From: Sipunculus nudus
Taxonomy: Eukaryota > Annelida > Sipuncula > Golfingiida > Sipunculidae
Direction of reading: 5' to 3'
Assembly (NCBI GenBank): GCA_026874595.1
Contig: CM049316.1
Location: forward strand, 72,571,176 to 72,635,175
Length of the DNA: 64,000 nucleotides
The translations under genes were made by a program, and so were the position numbers. Positions 12,200 to 22,999 of the stretch are shown here, in pieces; positions within the stretch are counted from its first letter, which is position 1, and each line of letters opens with the position of its first letter. The notes below the pieces were generated by a model that worked only from the letters and a program-made list of their open reading frames with translations, was not told the origin of the DNA and did not search any database.

Positions 12200-13560
12200 T
12201 TCATGTTTTAAACTAGTGGCCCATGAGGCTCAGCTGAATTCAAGGATTGTTGAATTCGATTACAAGATGGAGAGATCCAAGATCTATATACATGCTAACT
12301 TTCAGCTCAATACATTGAGCCACTCCAGAGATATTGGCTGTTATCTAAAAGACACCCAGATTCAGACTGCCAAGAGAGGATTGCAGGTGGTGCCACCTGT
12401 CTTTGTTATGCACAACTACATAGGTGAGGGAACAACTATGCCGGGTTACGGAAGATCAGTCCAAGGGTCTCAGAGGAGTTCTCCAGAAACACACACCGTT
12501 TTTGTATCACATTTTTAATTATTTCGGGGGTACTTATGAGCCCGATAGCTCAGAGGATATGGGTAACAGAGACCTAATATCAGATTTCCCTGAAAACTTT
12601 TCATGGAGCTCCCTAGATGTCAAGTATGAAGATTCTAGGTCAAGTGGTTACGATTTGTGCCCTGTTACAAGATGAGGCTTTATTTGAAAGTCTCAAAATG
12701 AGAAAAAAATGCGTACAAATTTAAAAAAAAAAATAGGTGGCGCCACCAGTCTGCAGGAACTGATGTAACACTCCATGATCAATATGAATGCAAAAAATCA
12801 TGGCCATCAGTACATTAGTTATTCAGATACTGCAGCTTTTGTATCACATTTTTAATTACTCTTAGGAGTACTTACAAGCCCCATAGCTGAAAAAAATACA
12901 GGTGGTGCCACCAGTCTGCAGGAAGTGATGGAACATCCCATGATCAATATTCATGCAAAGAATCATGGGATCAATGCAGTAGTTTTTCAGATACTTGAGC
13001 TTTTGTATCAATTTTTGCATTATTTTGGGGGGTACTTCAGAGCCCCATAGCTCGAAGGATATGAGTAACAGAGACCTAATTTCAGGTTTTCAAGGAGATT
13101 TTTCATGGCCCTCTGTATATTAAGTTTGAAGATTCCAGGTTCAGTGGTTACAATTTGTGCCCTGTTAACATATGACAGTTTCATTGCAGGTCTGAAAAAA
13201 AATCAAAAAAAAAAAAAAAAAAATTGAAAAAATACAGGTGGCGCCACCAGTCTGCAGGAAGTGATGGAACATCCGATGATCAATATTCATGCAAAGAATC
13301 ATGATGACCAATGCAGTAGTTATTCAGATACTTGAGCTTTTGTATCAAATTTTCCATTATTCTGGGGGGTACTTCAGAACCCCATAGCTCAGAGGTTATG
13401 GGTAACAGAGACCTAATTTCAGGTTTCCACAGAGACTTTTCATGGGCCTCCCCGCAGGTCAAGTGAGAAGATTCTAGGTCCAGTCGCTACGATTTGTGCC
13501 CTGTTAACAGATGACCACATCTTAAGAGGTCTCAAAAATAGAGAAAAAAATTGCCGAAAA
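12200..13560 (+). repeat. second block of the 335-bp family
   Basis: Palindrome-centred units recur at 12,385, 12,736, 12,902 and 13,239, each with the conserved 'GGGTAACAGAGACCTAAT' and 'TTACGATTTGTGCCCTG' segments. The block opens with a 'GTGGCCCATGAGGCTCAGCTG' end-motif near 12,215, consistent with a separate element of the same family. A long A-run lies at about 13,200-13,222. Confidence 0.8.
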
Positions 13561-15694
13561 TAAGATAAGTCTTCAGTTAAGTAAACTTGGTAAAGTATAA
13601 ATTCATTTAAAGTTTGATAGAGATGAGTCTGTAATAAGACAAACATATCAAAATCATACAGGCTGGGCTCGCGCTAGCCGCTCGCCACGTTGCCAAATGA
13701 GAGTAATTTGTCCAAAATGCGAGGGAACTTTTTGCAGAAATCGCCACGGTGGCGATTAAAAAATAATACACAAATCCCCATTAAAATCTGGTTGAAATAC
13801 TCTATCTTAAATATACCATCGATTAATCCGTGATCGTGTTTGTTTACAACTGTCAAAAAGTCGGAGAATCCGCAAAGAATTTAAGGAGAATATTTGGAGT
13901 TGTTCAACATTGCGTGAACAACCATAAAAATTCTCCGGATCTCCGAGAATTCTCTGGCAGATGCCCTTTATTCTTATTTAACAAAACTAACTCTACTCTG
14001 ATTGGTCGATAGTTGAGCATAGAACTTAGCTTAACGCTCATTGGACAGAAGGTAAATTTCGCTGATCATCTGTGAGTTGTGACTGGTTTACGTATCAATA
14101 TATAACAATATTACAGCGATTGATTTCAGACAGCGTAATAAATAAAGCGTACTGGGTAATGTGTTTTCTTTATTAAAGTGTAATTAGCCGGCATCTATCA
14201 AATATTTTCGTCAGTGGTTAATATATACGGCCTTATGGTCTTGTAACACCCGCCGCTATGGTCGGCGAAATATATGCTATCCTTGAACGGAGATGTTCTC
14301 AAACTACAACTTTTAAAGATCGTTTTTCGTGTTTGACCAATCATAGCAGAGTTCGTTTTTGTTCACTAAAATAAATGTTGGTCCTTTTGAGTAAAATCTT
14401 TTACCAGACCTAGGTGAGTTGAATTACAAATGTTACAATCCATGGTAGGTTAATTTCACAAGAACAAAAGAAGAACCTGCGAATGTTTTCAGACATGACT
14501 TCCTTAAATACTGAAAAGCTATGTGCACGGATGGCAACAGGCCATCCACCTTTAATTATCAGGTTTGATGGGCCATCTTATTAATTTAGTGGCTATGCTA
14601 GATACCCCTATTGGAGGAAAGCAGTCGGTGACTCAATTAAGACCTCATCAGTATTGCTGCTAGTTTTCACACCATAGTAAACCCATGGGCTAGTATAATA
14701 GTAATTAATAGTAATAGCAATTTATTATCCTCTTACTACTACTATTGTTCATAATTTTTTATCATTTTTTCTCTATTACTGCCTACTACTGTTTAAATGT
14801 TTTGGAATGACTGCCTATTGCTATGATCTATAATATGTAATGTATTAATCAGCTTAGAAGATTAATTCATTAAACATTTCCTGTGGCTAACCAAAGTGAG
14901 CTGTGGCTAATGATTTTCCAACCTAATTAGCCACAGTGGCTAACAAGTTTCTATGGCCAGCATTAGCCCAGACAGGGTAAAATCACAGTCACTCCAATCC
15001 TTATCTTGGGGGGAAATGGGAAGAAATAGAGCTTATTACACCTTTATAGTGATACATGCCATCTCAACACTACTGTATACTCTTATATAGTGCACAGTTT
15101 TGTCCATTTCTCGATAAAAACACAACCCCAAATAGGGATTCGAGCAACTGTGGTAAAATAAAGAAATTATTGACTTTTCTCTTCACATTATTAACTTTGA
15201 ATGTTATATAAACTTCACTCTCAACCTATCTATTATGTTAAAGAAAACATTTTAAAGTAACATAGTGGTAGCATTATTATACGTATAACCTGCTGAATTC
15301 TATTCCTCATACTTCTTGGACTGAGGCTATAAATACTGCTGTAACTCAAATTTACATAGACAGACCTCTCCCGAACATGTTATTTTCTCGAAATACTTGG
15401 GGACTCTTAATTAAATTAAAATTTTTGACAAAAAATGTTAACGAGACCAGTGACAATGGGTGAATGGTCAAGCTTGTAATGGATTTTATTGCATAAACAC
15501 AATCCTGAATAAGAGCCCTCACATAATCAGTGTGCAAACTATAACTACTCAGACAGTGGAACTAACTATCATCTTGTCATAAACATCAGGAATCAGTAGG
15601 CTGCCAGGACTTGAGGCTGCTCAGAGGGTCTTTATGGTTTTAATGTTTGCTGTTTATTTGTGAATAAAAGGAAAATGGTCTGAATGAATACAGG
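13561..15694. other. unassigned non-coding stretch
   Basis: I see no gene. Local features are a near-perfect hairpin at about 13,738-13,758 (arms AATCGCCAC / GTGGCGATT) and a GC-richer 600-bp patch at 13,660-14,290. In that patch two ATTGG boxes and a TTTCGCTGATCA word (compare 56,496-56,507) may be part of an eroded LTR or promoter. The rest is AT-rich. Confidence 0.35.
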
Positions 15695-15910
15695 GGCCCT
15701 GCAAGGATGCTTTCCCCATTTCTTTGCATAATTTATACCAATGATTTCCAGGATACACAACAAGGGTGTCTAATTTTGAAATTAGCAGATGATAGCGTAA
15801 TTGTGGGATTAATTTCCAGTTGTGATGAAAATAAATATTGAAAGGAAATTGGACAAGAAGTTACTTGGTGCAAGAATAATCATTTGTAACTAAATCCTTA
15901 CAAGTTACAT
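15695..15910 (+). pseudogene. LINE (non-LTR) reverse transcriptase relic
   Basis: After allowing one frameshift the translation gives the block order of a CR1/Rex-type reverse transcriptase: QGC, then SPFLC-IIYTND, then KLADDSVIVGLISS (the [FY]xDD catalytic box, here LADD), then a Glu-rich linker and a WCKNNHL-LNP segment. In-frame stops follow the ADD box and fall before LNP. Family assignment rests on this conserved succession of motifs. Only about 200 bp of the palm domain survives, with no visible 5' or 3' end, so this is an old truncated insertion. Confidence 0.75.
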
Positions 15911-16402
15911 CTCTAGCTTTTATGGAGAAATCAGCTCTTGCTAAAATTTTGACAAAACCAATGAGAAAACTCCTTAGCAAGCCAGAAATGAAACTTCTCA
16001 CCAGGTATAAGAAAACAGCTGCGATAGCAAGAAGTAAAACCTCTTACCTGCAATAATACACCCATGCACCAGCAAGATGAAAATTCCAAGTACCTACAAT
16101 AAAATAAAGCAGGCATTATCAAGTTATAACTCTCAATAAGCAAAAGTTATCAGTTAGGGTGGAGGGCCACTACAACCCCATCTCATAGTCATGCCTGGAA
16201 ACAAATCCAGATCATCAGTGGAGAGGGCCGAGCATTTAGAACGTGGCCATCCAGGCCCCTTCAAAATATTAATCTCGAGTTACACTCTTAATAATCAAAA
16301 AGTAAAACCTCTTCATTAATATAAAATATTAACTCTTAATAAGCACAAGTTAAATTCTTAATCAGCAAAAGTTGACACATATATACTAGTTTGCAGAAAT
16401 TA
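15911..16402 (+). repeat. degenerate satellite-like half-units
   Basis: Repeated 'CTCTTAATAAGCA' and 'AGAAGTAAAACCTCTT' words resemble parts of the 162-bp satellite unit but are not in register. The same kind of decayed edge sits at the other end of the array (40,211-40,600). Confidence 0.5.
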
Positions 16403-16911
16403 ACTAGGGACCCATGAGTCTTGACCCTCGGCTGAATTTGTATATAGGGATGTTTATGAGCTTTTTTAAAATATGGTCCAGTGGACAATTTGAAGCTTAG
16501 GCCTGTCTACGCTAACTGGAGTTATCATCCATAAACTAATTTGTGAAAGGATGGCCTCTGTGACCTTGACCTTATTGACCCCAAAATCAAAATGAACCTT
16601 CCCAAATGGGCAGGTGAGCCATTTGGAAGAACAAAGGTGTGGGATGAAAAGTTTGGGTTAATATGCATCCACAATCTTTATAATAAAAAGCTGGACCTGT
16701 AACCTTGACCTTTCACTTCATCACCCAAAAATGAAAAACCTTGCATTATTGGTGGGTCATATATGTCAAGTCTGAAACCAAATGTCAACCCAAACTGGAG
16801 TTATCATCTAGACAGATGGCCCCTATGACCTTCACATTGCCACTCCATAATCAATCCATTTCTTCCCCTATTACAGGTCAGCTGTATGTGCTAATAAATG
16901 TTAAATACTAA
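16403..16911 (+). repeat. dispersed repeat with TGACCTTGACC tracts
   Basis: Begins 'AACTAGGGACCCATGAGTC', a variant of the CCCATGGG end-motif, and contains the repeated 'GTGACCTTGACC' and 'AACTGGAGTTATCATC' words often seen in bivalve repeats. No open frame is worth reporting. Confidence 0.5.
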
Positions 16912-17384
16912 ATAACCATCCAGAAGTAAAACCCCTGTGCCTACATTAAGCTAAAAAGATATTAATTATGAGTTAAACTCTTAATAAGCAAAGGTTAACA
17001 CCTATACTAGCTAACAGGAAGTACAACCTCTTTCAAGCCAAAAACACACCCCTCACAGGAAGAATGTGCCCTCGCCCATCCAGAAGTAAAACCCCTGTGC
17101 CTACATTAAGCTAAAAAAGATATTATTTATGAGTTAAACTCTTAATAAGCAAAGGTTAACACCTACACTAGCTAACAGGAAGTACAACCCCTTTCAAACC
17201 AAAAACACACCCCTCACAGGAAGAATGTGCCCTCGCCCATCCAGAAGTAAACCCCCTGTGCCTACATTAAGCTAAAAAGGATATTAATAATGAGTTAAAC
17301 TCTTAATAAGCAAAGGTTTACACCTACGCTAGCTAACAGGAAGTACAACCTCTTTCAAGCCATAAACACACCCCTCACAGAAAG
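16912..17384 (+). repeat. 162-bp satellite, left block (about 3 units)
   Basis: CCTGTGCCTACATTAAGC recurs at about 16,936, 17,098 and 17,260, a period of 162 bp. It is the same unit as the large array at 20.5-40.2 kb. The two blocks are separated by the gypsy element. Confidence 0.95.
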
Positions 17385-17896
17385 TGTTATATGTGGTTTA
17401 CACACATATATTGGTTAAGAATAATCAAGTCCCATTTAGACACCCTTTATTACTGCTGCAAAGCCATATAATGTTGGCACTCCATACGGTTGCTTTAGGA
17501 TGGTGCCATGTCGCAGAACTATATCCTTATAAGGTATTAGTGCGCTAGGGGTGTATTGTCATTCTGATTGCGCATAATGAAATAGTGAATTAATAGCCTA
17601 CTATAACATCCCACTTTTTCTCAAGTGGATAGCTGTCATAACAATGTATATTGTAATAAAGAATACCTTAATATGAAAATTGTTGTTGTCTTTGTGTGGC
17701 TCTATGTCATTTAATATAGTTATGTTATATCTAAAGTGTGTCAATCGTGTCTCAGTGCCATTTTACTTAAATTCTCAAGAACTATACTTTATCTAAATTA
17801 TTACTCTGATACTTTGTGTATGATCTTCTGGATAAATCTATGCATGTTTATTATCATGTCATCACACGACGAGTTTCTTGTTTATCTTATATAACA
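17385..17896 (-). repeat. probable 3' LTR of the gypsy element
   Basis: The segment has inverted termini TGTTATAT / ATATAACA and abuts satellite on its left. Read on the minus strand it holds an AATAAA polyadenylation signal about 70 bp before the end. I do not see a good polypurine tract right at 17,897. A purine-rich stretch further in (about 17,945-17,963) could mean the LTR actually begins nearer 17,950. The left end is the firmer boundary. Confidence 0.5.
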
Positions 17897-18018
17897 TAAA
17901 TAAAATGAATGAGCAATACAAAGCATACTAAATATAAGGAATGGCGATCCGCCCACGCTCCTTTTACAATGTTTCAAACACTTATGGGTTTGCACTATTT
18001 ATACACTGAGTCCATTTT

Positions 18019-18360
18019 TCACATATCAAGTTGTCTTGCCTGTTTTATTGTTCTACCCGATTTTGTACGTTTTACGTTCGGATCATTACTTGTATCTCCT
18101 TTATCCGGATTTGGGTTTGAGGTGGTTTCATGGGTACTGTCATCACGGGTGATTCCAGTAGGTTCCTGTATGTCTATGTCTGGATCAAAGTGAACATGTT
18201 TGGGCACTGGCCTTATGTGGCATCTATTTCTTCTCAGTATGGTGCCTGTTGGGGTTTCCACTGTGTAAGACCACGAGGTTCTGGCAGAACCTGTCTCACT
18301 ACTGCAGGGTGCCAGTTCCCATCTGGTGTGTGTAGGATGTCAACACTCTGGCCTGGCTGT
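18019..18360 (-). pseudogene. gypsy integrase C-terminal segment and Pol tail
   Basis: Below the MITE the minus strand resumes the integrase C-terminal domain: a PGQSVDIL start, a WHPAVV strand, then, after a one-base frameshift in the 'PEPR' region, a YTVETPTGTILRRNRCHIRP segment. That segment matches the usual gypsy ending (VET..G..YRRNR.HLRP). A Ser/Asp/Thr-rich linker and RTKSGRTIKQARQLD, typical of gypsy Pol C-termini, precede the stop at 18,019. Confidence 0.85.
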
Positions 18361-18362
18361 AA

Positions 18363-18757
18363 AGCTGTGTTTCCATGTATCCGTAAAAATTGTATCCGCA
18401 AAACACGTACGTATGCTCAATAGCGCGCAGTCCCCAAAAACTGTTTCCATAAGTACATACGTTTTTCCTGCAGATACCCTTTCACGTGCCTGTTTTGAAA
18501 CTGCAAGGACGACAGGCAGATAGAAGCTCAATATGTCTCATCATACCTGGCGCCGGGGCACTGTTGGGAAATGTAGGCATTTTTGCCATCCGAAAAAAGG
18601 ATGAATCGCTCACCGATCCGTTTCGATGCTGTCCATTTTTGCAGGACGTTTGCGGATATGTTAAAACGTTCATATGGAAACAGTTCATCTTAAAAAGAGG
18701 GATCCGATTTTTTGCGTACGAGACGTACGAGATTTACTGATGAATGGAAACACAGCT
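18363..18757. mobile_element. 395-bp MITE inserted in the gypsy integrase (TAA target duplication)
   Basis: The ends are inverted copies of AGCTGTGTTTCCAT (left at 18,363, right ending at 18,757), with further partial matches inside (GTAAA, GCAAAA, GTACG). TAA flanks both sides (18,360-18,362 and 18,758-18,760). Removing the insertion plus one TAA rejoins the integrase reading frame across GLPPL and QPGQSV, which shows it is a later insertion. A 3-bp TWA target site is a hallmark of PIF/Harbinger elements, so it is probably a Harbinger-mobilised MITE. It encodes nothing convincing. Confidence 0.85.
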
Positions 18758-19766
18758 TAAGGGTGGAAGTCCTTCTCTCGCCTTCTGATCGAAGTACATT
18801 TTCTGCTGTTTTTCACGTTTTGCTAACTGTTGTTGTACATCCTCTCTTCCTGGCGAGATATTTCTTATTTTGGCTGGTATATTTGTTCGAAGTTGACCCG
18901 AATTAAGCAATTCTGCTGGTGATAGCAGGTGTTGCTCTAAACAGTAGTAGTGCCATGCCTGGGTCTGTGCCAGAGGCACGAGATTTTGCTATCATGGTTT
19001 TGACTAGTTTTACCTGGCTTTCACTGAAGCCATTTGATTGGGGGTAGTGTGGACTTGAGGTCTTTAGCTCAATTCCCCAGTTTGATGCAAATGTTCTAAA
19101 CACTTCACAATCATCTGTCCTCCATTATCACTGTATATTACCTCTGGTATGCCATATTCTGAGAATATACCTTTCATGAAGTTCACAATTGTCTGACTTG
19201 TTGCATTTCCCCTGATCCGTCGGACAAATGGGAATTTCGAGTAATAGTCACTTATCAGCAAATATTCATCTCCATTTAGCTGGAACAGATCAGTGCCTAT
19301 TATCTGCCACGGACGAGTTGGTAATTAATTCAGGCTGCATCAACGGCTCTAGTGGCTGTTTAGTCTTAAACTGCTGGCATATCTCACTGTTCTTGATGCA
19401 TGACTCTATACCGGCATTCATATTGCACCAGTATACACACATGCCTGCTTGAAGCTGTGTCTTGTCTATCCCCTGGTGCGATCAGTGTAATTTCTGTATA
19501 ATCTCACTCTGAAGTGTAGCAGGTTTATTCACTCTGCTGCCTTTTAGGATGACGCCATCCTCCTCCGACAGTTGGTCGCGATATGACCAGTATTTGCACA
19601 TGTCTGGTGACAGACTACATCTCTTTTCGGGCCATCCATTGGTGATCACTTCTTTCAGTGACTGTAATTCCTGGTCCTCTGCGGTCTGTACAGCCAGTGT
19701 CTTGATTTTCTGTGGAGAGAACTGCACAGGATGAACACTAACATCAAGGTCAATGAGTTCACTGTC
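18758..19766 (-). pseudogene. gypsy integrase (zinc-binding and catalytic core) relic
   Basis: On the minus strand a linker follows RNase H after a single in-frame TGA. Next come an HHCC-like zinc region around 19,330-19,470 and the core. There a WQIIGTDLF segment supplies the first catalytic Asp, IYSDNGGQ the second, and PQSNGFSES the Glu. A Leu/Arg-rich stretch (LLLFRATPA) and the start of the C-terminal domain follow, cut at GLPPL by the MITE. The frame changes at least three times. The catalytic residues survive but the gene is dead. Confidence 0.87.
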
Positions 19767-20511
19767 TCAGCTTGGGGATCTTGACAGAGCGTCTGCTAAC
19801 AACATTTCAGATCCTGGTTTGCACTTTATCTTAAAGTTGTAATGCTGGACACGAAGTAGCATGCTTTGTAACCTAGGGGGCACTGCTGACAGACTTTTCA
19901 GGTGGATCATCTCTAGTGGTTTGTGATCCGATTCGACTATAAACTGTTTGCCAAACAGGTAAGTGTGAAATTTCCTGCAGCCAAATGTTATGGCTAGCAT
20001 TTCCCGTTTGATGTTTGTGTACCGTTGTTCAGTCAGTCAGTGATTTGGAGGCAAATGCTATAGGCTTGCATGAGTACTGCACCAAGTCCTTTGGTTGAGG
20101 CATCCACATTAAAAATACCACAGTGTCTGCATCTGGGTTGAAATAACTTAGAGTAGTTTCCTCACAGATCAGCTCTTTTATCTTGTCAAAGGATTTCTGA
20201 TGTGCAGCAGACCATTCAAATATGGCTCCCTTGTGTGTTAGGTCTCTGAGAGGTGCAGTCAGGTGAGATAAGTAAGGTATGAAAGGTGACATGTAGGTTG
20301 CGATGCCAAGGAACTCCTGTAGTTTCTTTATACTGCTAGGCGGTTCTAGCTGTTTGATTTTATCTAAATCAAAGATCAGTCCGAAGAATTTCATGGATGG
20401 TTTCTTTATCTCACACTTGTGAGTGTTAAAAACTAAGCCATTCTCTCTAGCCACAGACATCAGATGGTGCAAGTTTCTGTCGTGTTCCCGCTCTGATTGT
20501 CCATAAACAAC
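19767..20511 (-). pseudogene. gypsy reverse transcriptase C-terminus and RNase H relic
   Basis: The fragment begins at VVYGQSEREHDRNL, immediately after the expected YxDD box. It continues through the thumb (CEIKKPSMKFFGLIF, LQEFLGIATYMSPFIP) and into an RNase H domain of the tethered Ty3/gypsy type (FASKSLT, REMLAITFGCRKFHTYLFG, ESDHKPLE, LLADALSRSP). A duplicated 4-bp motif near 20,029-20,040 throws the frame between LT and EQRY, and a TGA follows SRSPS at about 19,765. Confidence 0.9.
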
Positions 20512-20589
20512 CCCTGTGCCTACATTAGGCTCAAAAAGACATTAATAATGAGTTAAAACTCTTAATTAGCAAAAGTTTACACCCACACT

Positions 20590-21800
20590 AGCAAACAGGA
20601 AGTACAACCTCTTTCAAGCCAAAAACACACCCCTCACAGGAAAAATGAGCCCTCGCCTATCCAGAAGTAACACCCACTGTGCCTACTTTAAGCTAAAAAG
20701 ATAATAATTAGGAGTTAAAACTCTTTATTAGCAAAAGTTTACACCTACACTAGCTAACAGGAAGTACAACCTCTTTCAAGCCAAAAACACACCCCTCACA
20801 GGAAGAATGTGCCCTCGCCCATCCAGAAGTAAAACCCCTGTGCCTACATTAATCTAATAAACATATTAATTATGAGTTAAAACTCTTTAATTAGAAAAAT
20901 TTAACACCTACACTAGCTTACAGGAAGTACAACCTCTTTCAAGCCAAAATCACACCACTCACAGGAAGAATGTGCCCTCGCCCATCCAGAAGTAGAACCC
21001 CTGTGCCTACATTAAACTAAAACAGATATTAATAATGAGTTAAAACTCTTAATAAGCAAAGCTTAACACCTACACTAGCTAACAGGAAGTACAACCTCTT
21101 TCAAGCCAAAAACACACCCCTCACAGGAAGAATGTGCCCTCGCCCATCCAGAAGTAGAACCCCTGTGCCTACATTAAACTAAAACAGATATTAATAATGA
21201 GTTAAAACTCTTAATAAGCAAAGCTTAACACCTACACTAGCAAACAGGAAGTACAACCTCTTTCAAGCCAAAAACACACCCCTCACAGGAAAAATGAGCC
21301 CTCGCCTATCCAGAAGTAACACCCACTGTGCCTACTTTAAGCTAAAAAGATAATAATTAGGAGTTAAAACTCTTTATTAGCAAAAGTTTACACCTACACT
21401 AGCTAACAGGAAGTACAACCTCTTTCAAGCCAAAAACACACCCCTCACAGGAAGAATGTGCCCTCGCCCATCCAGAAGTAAAACCCCTGTGCCTACATTA
21501 ATCTAATAAACATATTAATTATGAGTTAAAACTCTTTAATTAGAAAAATTTAACACCTACACTAGCTTACAGGAAGTACAACCTCTTTCAAGCCAAAATC
21601 ACACCACTCACAGGAAGAATGTGCCCTCGCCCATCCAGAAGTAGAACCCCTGTGCCTACATTAAACTAAAACAGATATTAATAATGAGTTAAAACTCTTA
21701 ATAAGCAAAGCTTAACACCTACACTAGCAAACAGGAAGTACAACCTCTTTCAAGCCAAAAACACACCCCTCACAGAAAAAATGAGCCCTCGCCTATCCAG
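20590..21800 (+). repeat. short higher-order repeats within the satellite (about 650 and 490 bp)
   Basis: A distinctive unit with 'AAAAATGAGCCCTCGCC' and 'ACACCCACTGTGCC' appears near 20,640, 21,290 and 21,780. These spacings equal 4 and 3 satellite units, so multi-unit blocks have been copied. Confidence 0.75.
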
Positions 21801-22999
21801 AAGTAACACCCACTGTGCCTACTTTAAGCTAAAAAGATAATAATTAAGAGTTAAAACTCTATATTAGCAAAAGTTTACACCTACACTAGCTAACAGGAAG
21901 TACAACCTCTTTCAAGCCAAAAACACACCCCTCACAGGAAGAATGTGCCCTCGCCCATCCAGAAGTAAAACCCCTGTGCCTACATTAATCTAATAAACAT
22001 ATTAATTATGAGTTAAAACTCTTTAATTAGAAAAATTTAACACCTACACTAGCTTACAGGAAGTACAACCTCTTTCAAGCCAAAATCACACCACTCACAG
22101 GAAGAATGTGCCCTCGCCCATCCAGAAGTAGAACCCCTGTGCCTACATTAAACTAAAACAGATATTAATAATGAGTTAAAACTCTTAATAAGCAAAGCTT
22201 AACACCTACACTAGCTAACAGGAAGTACAACCTCTTTCAAGCCAAAAACACACCCCTCACAGGAAGAATGTGCCCTCGCCCATCCAGAAGTAGAACCCCT
22301 GTGCCTACATTAAACTAAAACAGATATTAATAATGAGTTAAAACTCTTAATAAGCAAAGCTTAACACCTACACTAGCTAACAGGAAGTACAACCTCTTTC
22401 AAGCCAAAAACACACCCCTCACAGGAAGAATGTGCCCTCGCCCATCCAGAAGTAAAACCCCTGTGCCTACATTAAGCTAAAACAGATATTAATTATGAGT
22501 TACAACTCTTAATAAGCAAAGGTTAACACCTACACTAGCTAACAGGAAGTACAACCTCTTTCAAGCCAAAAACACACCCCTCACAGGAAAAATGTGCCTT
22601 CGCCCATCCAGAAGTACAACCCCTGTGCCTACATTAAGCTAAAACAGATATTAATAATGAGTTAAAACTCTTAATAAGCAAAGGTTAACACCTACACTAG
22701 CTAACAGGAAGTACAACCTCTTTCAAGCCAAAAACACACACCTCACAGGAAGAATGTGCCCTCGCCCATCCAGAAGTAAAACCCCTGTACCTACATTAAT
22801 CTAAAACAGATATTAATTATGAGTGAAAACTCTTAATAAGCAAAGGTTTACACCTACACTAGCTAACAGGAAGTACAACCTCTTTCAAGCCAAAAACACA
22901 CACCTCACAGGAAGAATGTGCCCTCGCCCATCCAGAAGTAAAACCCCTGTACCTACATTAATCTAAAACAGATATTAATTATGAGTTTAACTCTTAATA

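Larger units (their letters stand above)
17385..20511 (-). mobile_element. truncated Ty3/gypsy LTR retrotransposon inside the satellite
   Basis: Reading on the minus strand, the order is reverse transcriptase C-terminal part, RNase H, integrase, integrase tail, then a probable 3' LTR. The 5' half (5' LTR, gag, protease, most of RT) is missing. Its right edge passes directly into satellite at about 20,511, just downstream of where the RT catalytic YxDD box would have been. At the left edge the satellite word CTCACAGGAAG is interrupted after GAAG. Frames change repeatedly and stops occur, so it is inactive. The coding order IN-last and the RT/IN motifs identify Ty3/gypsy rather than Ty1/copia. 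Confidence 0.9.
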
